Shown one piece after another: positions 49,239-60,255 of a DNA stretch of 64,000 nucleotides (its first letter is position 1; each line of letters starts with the position of its first letter). Source of the DNA: Jacaranda mimosifolia. Its lineage: Eukaryota > Streptophyta > Magnoliopsida > Lamiales > Bignoniaceae. Both the position numbers and the translations under genes were made by a program. The notes under the pieces were generated by a model. It was not told the DNA's origin, did no database searches, and saw only the letters and a program-made list of their open reading frames with translations. The stretch lies in the NCBI GenBank assembly GCA_018894105.1, contig CM032131.1, forward strand, positions 6,412,501 to 6,476,500, in the 5' to 3' direction.

Positions 49239-49704
49239 TATAGGGTGTAAACGAGTCGAGCTGAACCCGAATATAGCAAGTTCAAGCTCGACTCGTTGAA
49301 TGGGCGAAGGCTCGAGCAAGCCTTATCGAGCTCGATAAGGTTTGTAACAAGTTCAAGCTCGAGTTGATAAGGCTTGTAACAAGTTAGCAGAAGAATTTGA
49401 TTCATATAAGTTCAAATGTACTCGAGCTCGTATAGGTTTGGATTAGTTTGAGCTCATTTAAGCTCAAAATAAATCTATAATTATAAATTTTAAAAAAAAA
49501 TTGTTATTTTCTTAAAAAAAACAAACAAATTATTATTATTATTATTATGGACTTTATTATATATAACTATATATACAAAATATAAAAAAAAGCTCATTTA
49601 GGCTCACGAACTTTTCGAGTTGAATATTATTGAGCTTGGCTTAGCTCATTTAACTGACGAACTCTGAACTATTCGCGAATCGTCTCGTCTCATTTACACC
49701 TCTA
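49239..49704. mobile_element. hAT-type MITE
   Basis: A 466-bp element opens TATAGGGTGTAAACGAG; the reverse complement of its end opens TAGAGGTGTAAATGAGACGAG. It is flanked by a perfect 8-bp duplication GTTCTTAA (49231-49238, 49705-49712). Its halves are rich in GAGCTCGA / TCGAGCTC words. TIRs containing GGTGTAAA with 8-bp duplications fit the hAT superfamily. No coding capacity. Confidence 0.8.
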
Positions 49705-51029
49705 GTTCTTAATGTAAATAAAATAAAATTAACAAAAATATTAGTAGGAAGCGTAAAAGGTGTGAATTTTTCACACTATTAAAAACAAATTTTGAAAATC
49801 ATGATATGACATAATTAGTTTATTAGAATATTTTGGAATAATATTATTATTTTTAAAAATAAAATAGTAATTGTCATTTGAATAAATAAAATAAGAGTAT
49901 CAAATAGTGAACTAAAACAAATAAACCAAAAATGTGGGATAATTATATAGCATAGTTGCATGAAGCAAAGAAATTTTGTTACATATATATATAAATTGTT
50001 AGGTAAAGGAGTAATATTTTTGCATTGTGAGTTTTAAGGAAAGAAAATACTATAATAATTCATTTCATTAATCAAAATATATAATATTAACAGCAAGTAG
50101 AAATCTAGACTAAGTGGGTGTTTGGCTAAGTTTTTAATAAAAAGACATTATAAGAATTTTTTAAGCTTATAAAAATATTAGATTTTATCTTTTAAAATAA
50201 GCCTTGCAATGTATGAATAAAATAAAAACTTAAAATTCATATGGTCTAAATTATTACAGGAGTATGTTCAAATTTTAAAAATAAGTGGATACCTCTTTAC
50301 ATTTTGTAGAAGAGCTTATAATATAAAAACACTTAATTTTAGAAATTTATAAAAAAAAATATTTATAACAAATAATTGGCATTACATATATATATATATA
50401 TATATTAAAAAATTGTGGACAAAACCCTTTAAAGTAAAAAAAAAAAAAAATGGCAATCTAATAAGCAAAAGAAATAATATTATTAATTGCGATGGTTTAG
50501 AAAAACCGACGTGAAGTTATTCATTCAGTGACGGTTACACTAGCATCCACCATTTATTATGAATTCCAAGGCGATTTTTTGAAATTGCCGCTAAATGGCT
50601 AATTCAGCGGCAGTTTGGATAAATTGCCGCTTAACCATCGTCAAATTAATATTTTGTGGCGGTTGAGACAAACCGTTGCAAAACATACGCTGCGATTAAC
50701 CGATATACTATATATGTATATAAGTATGAATAAAAAAAATTATATTATATATATTTTTATAAATATTAAATTTTATTTAATTCAGAATGAATAAATAAAA
50801 AAAATACATAAAAATAAAAGTAATTTAAATTTTATTGATGAATTTATATAAATGTATATTATATATATATGAATAAGTATAAATATAAAAAATAAGTATA
50901 CATGTACGAATAATTAGAAAGAAAAAGGATAAAAATCAAAATTATTTAAAATTTTATAGATAAATTTACATATATAATATGTATAAAATGAGAATATATG
51001 AAATAATGAGAAATGAGAAATAATGATAA

Positions 51030-51060
<31 letters not shown>

Positions 51061-52083
51061 ATGAGAAATATATGAAATAATGGGAAAAGAGAGAAATGAG
51101 AATAAAAAGAAAAGAAAAGAAAGAAAAAAAAAAGAAATAAAATAAAATATGATAATAAGAAGTCATTTATGAATTGTAAATATGTGAAATGATTAAGGAT
51201 AAATTGGTCTTTTAATATTAAAATTATGTTAAATGGGCAACAAATGTAGAGGGGGAGATGGTGTGTGTGGTTTTATAAAATATAAGAAAATTAATTTGTA
51301 TATATATACGTTTCTTTCACATGAGGGTTTGATGCCTGTTTCACAAATCACAGGGGGGATAAATTGCAATTAGCCCAATAAAATTGTTACTATTTCAATG
51401 GAGCCCTTACTTTTCTTTTTTTTGCTACGTAGTGTTTGGTTATAATTTATGTGTTTTGTATTATGTGTTTAGGAGAATGTGTTTTTGGAGTAGAGTTGGG
51501 GAATATGATAGTTATGTTGGAGAATGTGAGGAATATTTGTTTATACTTTAGAGAATAGCTAAAAATTTATTTTGGAGAGTTTTTGTATGTTTGCAATTAA
51601 AAATTTCTAGATAATTAGATATTTACCCATAAAAAAATTAAATTAAATAAAAACATGAAAAATAAATGATATGAAATATAAGTATAATAATAAAAAATAA
51701 ATACACAAAAAAGGAAAACATATAAAAATAAAACTATATATCCACATATGCATATTAATATATAGATATATATACACATATACATACATATATGAAATGA
51801 GCTCAACACCCCGCCAATGTGGCAATTGAGCTTTTCGTTAGGCTAGGTGTGGCTGGTTTGAGGGAGGGAGCGCGATTTGGGTTTTCTTAATATTTGTGCT
51901 TTATTTAATTATAAAATTTGTTAAACCGGTTAATGGTTTGACATGTAGATCTAAGTAGATCCAAATGAAGAATAATTTTGTCTTTTACTTTTTAGATATT
52001 TAATTTTATTTTTAATTCTTTTAACTATAGTGAAGGATGACATGGGCATATAGGGAGGTGCCAATTTTTGGAGGAAATTTTTA
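49705..52083. other. AT-rich interior of CACTA element
   Basis: No gene. About 50480-50700 has inverted short repeats around GGCAATTT/AAATTGCCGC, like subterminal repeats of another DNA transposon. (AT)n tracts occur at about 50386-50405 and 51032-51061. 51430-51610 resembles part of the foldback element at 55200-55350 (TGTGTTTTAGGAGAAT, GGGGAAT(A/G)TGAT). Confidence 0.45.
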
Positions 52084-53752
52084 GGTAAAATTGCACTTTT
52101 GGTCCCATTAGATAGGGGGGTTTGCACTTTTGGTACCAGGGTTGACACTTATAGGACCAAAACTTCATTTTTTAAACACAATTGGGACATTGCCTAATGT
52201 CTATTAGTTTTTTAACAAAAATCATTAAGTAAAAAATAATAATAATTACCCCACAACCCCAAAATTTTAATCTATTTATGTAAAAACCCCACAAAATGTA
52301 AAATATCATAATAACCGTCACCCTCACTAAAAAAATTTAAAAATTAATAATAAAAAAATCTAAAAATAAATATCACAAAACCATCTATAAAAAAACACTT
52401 CAAAATATTATGCATATATAAATATATGCAAATAAGTATCATATAAATATAAATATAAATATACATCATGCAACCCCTTGCCTCCCACAACGCCGACATG
52501 GCTGACCATGGTCAAGGCCACGACAAAATTTGGCTAGGCTGGCCGCCTGGCCATGGCTGGCTATTGGTCGTAGCTAGTGGCTGATTTGGCTAGCCCCAGC
52601 CATGGTGGGCATTGGCCGCAGCCAGGCCAGCCCTAGCCCTGACCGGCTATTGGCTATGGCCAATGGCCACTTAGAGTGGGTGTGGGGTTGGGGGGAGAAG
52701 AGGGGGTAGGTGGGTGTGGTTGGGGGTTGCGGGGAGAAGAAAAGGATAAGTAAATTTTGACTTATTTATTTTTTATTAATTAATAAATTTAATGAAAATA
52801 GTTTAAATTTGGGCTTGTTTGTTTATGAATTGAAGCATTTTGTAAAAATATTTTAGCAAAATAATTTTTGGGAAGTGGGGTTGGGGAATATAATGGTTGT
52901 TTGTTTATATTTTGGGTGGTAGGAGAAAAATGAATTGAGTGAAAATTATTTATTTATTTGTGTTTTAGGAGGAAACAAAATATCATATCAATAACTTTTT
53001 TATTGAGTTAGTAGGGTGAAATTGACATTTTAAAATTACTATTTTAAGTATGATATTTTTAGATCTTGTTTTTATTTTTAAATTATTTATTTTATTTAAT
53101 AAATATATTCAACTTAATCTAATTAAATTATTTTAGATATGATTATTTTTTAATATTATTGAGATGTAATTTAAAAACAAAATCATATTAACTAAGAGAT
53201 GGATTTGATTTTTATTTTTATTTTATAATTAACAAATATGTTTAATTAAATTTGATTAAATTACTTTAGATATGTTGATGATTTTAAATGTTTATTTTTT
53301 TAATTCAACTTCAATTAAAAGATTATTTAATATTTAAAAAATTATTAATAAAATTATTTAAATTTATTATGAGTAATTTAAATAATATTAAGGTTAAACC
53401 CCCATATTAAAGTTACAAATAAGTCTAGGGGTACTTTTGTTTGAAAAAAAAAAAAAAAATTGTTAAGGATGCTAATAGTTCTTCAAAAATATTACGGATA
53501 GAAATATTAAGGGATTATTATAAATTTTCTGGGTTTCTTTATAAATAAGTTAAATTTTAGGAGCTTCTATGCAATTTATTCAAATAAAAACATCATGTGC
53601 CACTTTCCGTTAAAAAATTAACGGACATTGGGGCTGTGTCCTAAATATGCCAAAAAAAATCAAAGTTTTGATCCTATAAGTGTCGATCCCAAGAACTTAG
53701 GTACCAAAAGTGAAAACCCCCCATCTAATGGGACCAAAAGTGCAATTTTCCC
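52084..53752. mobile_element. Mutator-like element 1
   Basis: A 1669-bp element opens GGTAAAATTGCACTTTTGG; the reverse complement of its end opens GGGAAAATTGCACTTTTGG, and homology continues for about 150 bp (CCCATTAGAT, GGTACC, GACACTTATAGGA). A perfect 9-bp duplication AAATTTTTA flanks it (52075-52083, 53753-53761). The core at 52480-52740 is GC-rich with repeated GGCCATGG/GCTGGCC words. No transposase frame. Confidence 0.9.
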
Positions 53753-53901
53753 AAATTTTTAATTGTGATGACATGTGATATTAACAACTAAAATATTTTT
53801 TACACTTTAAATTAAATTAATTTATGGAGGGAACAAAATTTCGAAGGAAGAAACTTTGGAGCAAATTTGGAGGGAAACAAATTTTATGTGGGACTTTATT
53901 T

Positions 53902-56159
53902 GGCAAAATTACAAAATTCATCATGTAACTTTACCTCATTTAGTTTTTCGTCCTATAAATTGTATAATATCAATTCTAGTCCTATAAGTATTAAAAAATT
54001 ATCATTGCTCATTCATTTTTCTCCGGAGCCAACGAAACTTGCCGGAAAATGTGACGTGGCACACCGGGCGTGTGGACATTTCTTGTTTCTGCCTCGTTGG
54101 ACTGCCTAGTAGGCATTTTTTGTCTTTTTCTTGCTTAGTTGGCAGCTTGCATGCCTTTTCTTTTTTCTTTTTTTTAAATTTCAAATATATTATATAATTT
54201 GTATATACACACACATATATATACACATCTATTTATATATATATGTTTATATATTACATATCATCATTTTCCCTCCAAAACATAATTTTTTTTTCCTTGA
54301 ATATCCTTCATTATCCCCAAAACTTTTCCATTTTTTAATATATACATACATATATTATATATACGTCATACATATATTTTATTATTATTATAACAATAAA
54401 AAAATCACTCAATTCATTTTCACCCCAAAAATCTAACAAAAAAGCATTGATTTGACTCTTACAGTGAAAAAAAATTCTCCCCCGAAACATAAACAAACAT
54501 ACCAAAATTCTCCAGAATCAATTTTTAACTATTTTTCAAAACATAACCAAAAATTAATCACATTCCCTAACACAATTTTCATATTATCCAATAATTTATT
54601 CTCCCAAAACACATAATAAAACCACATAAAAAATATAACCAAATATTTCCCTAATTTGCCATTAACCATATTATTTTAACTCACATATTTAAAATAATTT
54701 AATTAAATTTAAACATAAATTAAAATTGCTAACCCCCACCCCACCTCAACCCCCACCTCGCCCCATGACGAGCCGGCCATGGATATATTCCCCCACCTCC
54801 CCCCAATCACATGGTGGGTGGTTGGCCGAGCTCACCATGGCTAGCCGGTGGCCATGGTGGCTAGCACCTCGCCTGGCTAGATCTGACCAGGCGAGGTCAT
54901 GCAGCCAGTCACCATGGCCAGCCCGTGGCCATGGTGGCCAGCATCTCGCTTGGCCACTCAGCCATGGCCGCCGCCTGCCATGCTGGCTGGCCCAGCCACC
55001 ATTGCCATGGGCTAGCCATGGTGAGTTCGCCCGTGGCCATGGTGGCTGGCTGGGCCGTCATGGTGGGTGGTTGGGTGGGGGTGGTGAGGCGGGGGTTGGG
55101 GTGGGTGGGGGTTAGGAATTTTAATATATGTTTACATTTAATTAAATTATTTTAAGTATATGTGAGTTAAAATAATATGGTTAATGGAAAATTAGGGGAA
55201 TGTTTGGTTATATTTTTTGTGTGATTTTATTATGTGTTTTAGGAGAATAAATTATTGGAGAATATGAAATTGGGGAATGTGATTAATTTTTGGTTATGTT
55301 TTGAAAAATAGTTGAAAATTAATTTTAGAGAATTTTGGTATGTTTGTTTATATTTCGGGGGAGAAAATTTTTTTACTGTAGCAGTCAAATCAATACTTTT
55401 TTGTTAGATTTTTTGGGGTGAAATTGAAATTGTGTGATTTTTTTATTGTTATAATAATAATAATATATATATGATGTATATATAATATATGTATGTATAT
55501 ATTAAAAAATGGGAAAGTTTTGTGGATAATGAAGGACATTCAAGGAAAAAAAAATTGTGTTTTGGAGGGAAAATAATGATATGTAATATATAAATATATA
55601 TATATATATAAATAGATGTGTATATATATGTGTGTGTATATAAATTATATAATATATTTGAAATTTAAAAAAAAAGAAAAAGAAAAAGAAAAGACATGCA
55701 TATTGCCAACTAAACAAGAAAAAGACAAAAAATGCCTATTAGGCAGTCCAACGAGGCAGAAACAAGAAATGTTCACACGTCCGATGTTCCACGTCACATT
55801 TTTCGGCAAGTTTCGCTGGCTCTAGTGAAAAAAGGATGAAAAATGATAATTTTTTTAATACTTATAGGACTAGAATTGATATTATGCAATTTATATGACG
55901 AAAAACCAAATGAAGTAAAGTTACAGGATGAATTTTGTAATTTGCCTGCCATGTCAGCTACCAATGTGGCAGAAACAAGTAATGTCCACATGCCCGGTGT
56001 GCCACGTCACATTTTCCGGCGAGTTTCGCTGGCTCCAGCGAAAAAAGGATGAAAAATGACAGCTTTTGAATACTTATAGGACTAGAATTGATATTGTATA
56101 ATTTATAAGATGAAAAACCAAATGAGGTAAAGTTACAGGAAGAATTTTGTAATTTTGCC
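53902..56159. mobile_element. Mutator-like giant foldback element 2
   Basis: A 2258-bp element opens GGCAAAATTACAAAATTC and closes with its inverse. The inverted arms run from 53902 to about 54745 and from about 55110 to 56159, around a GC-rich core of about 370 bp. The right arm contains its outer ~200-bp unit twice (about 55743-55949 and 55950-56159). Flanks GACTTTATTT (53892-53901) and GAATTTATTT (56160-56169) match at nine of ten bases. The core has CCATGG/GGCCATGGTGGC words like element 1. The 129-codon open frame across the core (54726-55115) reflects its composition, not a gene. Confidence 0.85.
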
Positions 56160-56605
56160 GAATTTATTTAATTGTGATTTAAAATTAGTAACAAAAGTAT
56201 TTGTTACCATTTTCATATAACAAAATTTTGGAGGGAAAAATTCTTTAGAGAGTAAAATATTAACTGTAATAACAAATATATTTGTTATTATAAAACTTAA
56301 TTGTAACAAAGTTGTCAACGTAACAAAACGTATAAACTATTGTTACAAATATGTCTTCCTAAAAGGTGGGAAAAATTATTCGTAACAATACTTCAATTTT
56401 CATAAAGAATTTTTCTTTAGTTACAAAAGAATAAAAATTTTGGGTAGCAAATATTCATTAAAGGTAACAAATATTTTTCTTGGTTACTCAAGATGAGCGC
56501 TTTAGTAACAAAATTCCAATCTCGTTAGGAAAAATCATGATTTTGTAACGAATTTTTACTTTATTATCAAAATTTTTGTTATAAGAAGTGCAATTTGTTT
56601 TAGTG
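56160..56605. repeat. Right subterminal repeat array of CACTA element
   Basis: Dense GTAACAAA / TTTGTTAC / GTAACGAA motifs in both orientations, ending GCAATTTGTTTTAGTG at 56605. It is the counterpart of 40067-40800. Confidence 0.75.
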
Positions 56606-57190
56606 ATTTTATTTCTTTCTAACCTGAACATTCCCTTTTCTGCTTCATTGGCTTTATATTGGGGCTAATGTTGAGCTAATGGGTGATAACCTCTAGACGA
56701 CATGTTCCTTGTAGTTCAGTCATGGTCTAGACGATAACTTTGTTGTTTTTCCTCAGGAAGCATATGATCTTGTCTATCTCCTAGGACGAGCTCAACTACT
56801 TTTTGCTCTTTATTGGCTTGTAGTCTCACTTCTTTGCCTCTCTCTTTTTGTGAGGGGCCATAATAGTTTGCGAGATCTCTTTTACTAAGAGGTGAAGTGA
56901 TATTTTCTTCCATGTATCAACCATCATTATTTGTGTAAACTATGAGGTCTTGAGTTTTCGGGTAGACCTCTTTAGTTAAGGAACTTAGTCTTCGAATAAT
57001 AGATGAATGCGATAGCTTTAAATAAACGGGATCTCCCCAAAATGCACTGTAAGATGGGGAAGTCTTCACCACTAGGAACTTTACCATTAATTTAGTGTCG
57101 GCAGGGAGGCCTTTCTGATGGCACTGACAATGCCCTTGAATTTTGTGAGTGGATGTTGACCTTCTATATTTACATGTCGTTGATTCTGAG
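56606..57190 (-). pseudogene. Gypsy protease and RT start, N-terminal side of CACTA insertion
   Basis: Minus-strand reading gives, from about 57120, LMVKFLVVKTSPSYSAFWG (late protease block), then a linker (KEVYPKTQDL, then the open stretch 56913-56716), then LNISPNIKPMKQKRE (about 56680-56640), the block just before gypsy RT. The reading stops at the CACTA border and continues at 40066 with IDRLLETKYI. Stops are present. It is the 5' half of the split gypsy pseudogene. Confidence 0.8.
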
Positions 57191-59014
57191 CTATAGAAAT
57201 GTGTGGAAATGCACCTATCTCATTTCATCAAGCAAGTACAAAAACTCGTGGAAGGCACCATACTCCAATACTTGAAGACAAGACTGAGGAATGGGAAAAG
57301 AGCATGGGCTAAGAGCTGCCAACACCCAACACTAGGCTATTCCTCGGGTCCCCAACAAAGAATCCTCTTTCAACCTCTTCTGTGTCATACAAGGAATTGA
57401 ACCTATTGAGGTTGAAGAAGTGAGTTAGATAGAGAGTGAAAACATGCGGAGCCCAACCACACCGCAACACAAAAAGTTTACAATAAAACCTGAGCGTACT
57501 AGAATTATGAGAAAAGAAAGCAGCAAGAGCCCAAACTTAAAGGCATATGACTCAAAACTGAGGCCCAAACATATTCGAATGAGTGGCTTGGTAATAACAA
57601 AAACTGAGGTCTTCAAATTAAGTTGCCACACTTGAAAGGGTAGCTTGTCCCATGCAGCAAGAAGATAGTAAATCTAAACAAGTATAAATTTCCTTTTATC
57701 ATAATTCTATACCTTGTTCAGAAAGCTTGCATTATTTTGGCTCTCTCAAAATCAACAAAATTATTAATTTTTTAAATAATAGCAGCTATGACTTTTTATC
57801 TCTTTCTTTATTATAAAAAATGACACAACTTGACAAGTAATCCCCAAAAAGAGGTTCTCCTAGGCCAAAATAATCTAGCGATAAGGCCCCACAGTCCCAC
57901 ACTCTGCTTCCTTGAGGATATTCTGTCTGCTTGTCTGCAATAAGTACTTAAATGAGCAGACAGAATATAATCTTAAATATAATCATATTCACCAAAAAAA
58001 AAAAAAAAAACTTAAATATAATCATTGTTATTACTAGGTTTATAAAAACTTATATTTTAACAAAATAAATTTTTTATCATATATATATATATATAAAAAA
58101 AACACTATAAGTAATAGTTTTCGAATAGCCACTTATTATTATGTTTATTAAATATTTGGAGTTGCTCAAAAAACTAAAGTTGACCGCTAGAAATTTTTAG
58201 CAATTTTAATCTTTACTTTTTGATCAAATTAAATATTCTTAAAGTTGCTCAAAGACAATCACTGTACGGAACCTTTTTTTAGAGCCCAAGATAAAAAAAT
58301 TACTATTATTTTATTTTCAACTTTTGTTGAGTGATCAATTAATTTAATAATGTCATATTCTTATATTTTTATAGATTTGTTAGGTTTGAAATTTGAACTT
58401 TAGCTCAGTGTGTATGTGCATTTGTAATTTAATAAATAAAACAGAAACTTGAGCTTCCTAGGTCAAATAAGCAACCAAAGTATAATATGGTATGTAATAA
58501 ATTACTTATTTAAAATATATTGCCATAGTAATTATTTCAGTTTCTTTTATTTACGTGCTCTAAATGTTTTCAAGTAGTTTATGATTTTGATTCAAATTCC
58601 CGCTCTCGTATCCATCGTAGCTGCAGCATTATATGACTTATCCTTTATTATGTCAATTCTAACTTTATGCAATTAAGTCAACTCAAAATATTGGTAATGT
58701 TAAAATAATTTAAAATCTTAACCTATATAGTTTGTTATATTTTTCCAATATAATGATTGTGATTCACATTATGTTAGCCACAAAAAGTGAAAAAGAAAAA
58801 AAATTTTGAGACACAGTTTAGGGGAAGAAAATGCATTTAAAAGATTCTGCATACAAATTCTTGCCAGATTTCTTGAATTTCTTCTGCTTAGATCAGAAAC
58901 AAAAGTAGGGGAAAAAGAAAATTCCCAAATTAGTACAGATTTTCCCTAGGCTCTAGCTCTAAGTACTGTGGCAGTAGGCAGAAAATTAACATTATTAAAT
59001 ACTCAAATTAAGGA
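57191..59014. other. Intergenic DNA 3' of KANADI4 gene
   Basis: No gene recognised. A perfect 14-bp hairpin (57918-57931 and 57955-57968, ATATTCTGTCTGCT and inverse, 23-nt loop) lies near the middle. The last few hundred bases should hold the KANADI4 3' UTR and terminator, but I could not fix a poly(A) site. Confidence 0.5.
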
Positions 59015-60216
59015 TTAACATCTAAGAAGGGAGATGGATTTAGAGGTGTCAATTTGCCAGCTCGGCCTTCCAAGGGTAAATTCTAGATCGAGCAACATAT
59101 CAGCTGGGGAGGACAAGCAACTAAAACTATCTAACTTTCCCTTGTCTGCGGACATTTTCTGGGCTGTCTCAACCCCCTTTACCTACATTAATAAGAGAGA
59201 AATTGACGAGCTTAATTATATCATATCATGAAATTCTTAGTTGATTTGAGCAGTGACTAATTGATACAAATCTCAAGATCGATTTGATCGATCTTGAAGT
59301 AGTTAAGTTAGTATACCTGGATTACATCAACTCCTGCTTGAAAATTAGTTGATGCATCTTGCTGGCTTGAGGGGCTTGGTACAAGATTGTCTGGAGATGG
59401 CGGCCATGAAACACTGCGCATGCTTGATGGAGAGAATAAGGTAGAGGGAATTAGAGAAATGCACTAGCAACAAGTAAACACGCAGCATATATATATAATA
59501 GGTTGTAAAATTATCAGCAGTAATTAACCAAAACAAATAAAATTAAATTAAGCAATACGTAGAACTTCCTTTACCCCAATTTAATATTACTTTTATTTTC
59601 TTCTTTAAATGTCTTAAAATAAGATTACATTTCCTAAAGGGTAATTTTTTTTATTTTTTTTTCCCCGAGCTGCCATTTCGCCTGAAACTATTTTATGACA
59701 ACAATAATTGTCCATCAATAAGTCGGGCTATGTCCACGGCTGAAGAGAAAAGAATTTTAATATATATATATATATATATATATTAAAATTAAAGAGGTAC
59801 TTAATTAAGAAGAGTGTAAAGTGGAATATCAAAATTGTCACATAATCTTAATCTCAAAGGTAAATTACAAATATAGTATCGTACTCTATACGTCGGGCGG
59901 CTCTAATCTAACAGACAAATATATCTTATGCAACAAATAACACATTGTTTCTCCCACTCTGCTATGAGAAAAAGGTCTTGCACAATGCTTGAGACCTTTT
60001 TTGCTTAGCTTCACTTGAGAAAGAAAGGCTTCTAAATTTGAACACAAAACTTTAGACATATTTATAATGAAAACGTGACTAATTTTCTTTATTATTTCTT
60101 ATTTGTAGCTGTTAAAAGATGAGGGCTGGCTCACCTGTTCGGTAATAAATGCATTTAAACGCATATTCCTCTTCTCTCATTAATCGTATCGTTTGGTATG
60201 ACTTTTGCATGCCTAG

Positions 60217-60255
<39 letters not shown>

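Larger units (their letters stand above)
40067..56605. mobile_element. 16.5-kb CACTA-type transposon in gypsy RT
   Basis: The left end opens CACTACAACAAATTATAC and the reverse complement of the right end opens CACTAAAACAAATTGCAC. Both ends carry dense subterminal copies of GTTACNAA-type motifs (40067-40800 and 56180-56605). The 3-bp sequence ATT flanks both ends (40064-40066, 56606-56608). The interrupted gypsy pol reading lies on both sides and is roughly continuous when the element is taken out, which independently supports the borders. I found no transposase frame. The interior is a nest: captured exon, satellite, hAT elements, organelle DNA and Mutator-like elements, described separately. 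Confidence 0.8.

Noticed and set aside
54726..55115. 129-codon Pro/Trp/Ala-rich open frame
   Set aside because: It lies in the GC-rich core of a foldback transposon; low-complexity composition explains it and there is no known domain.
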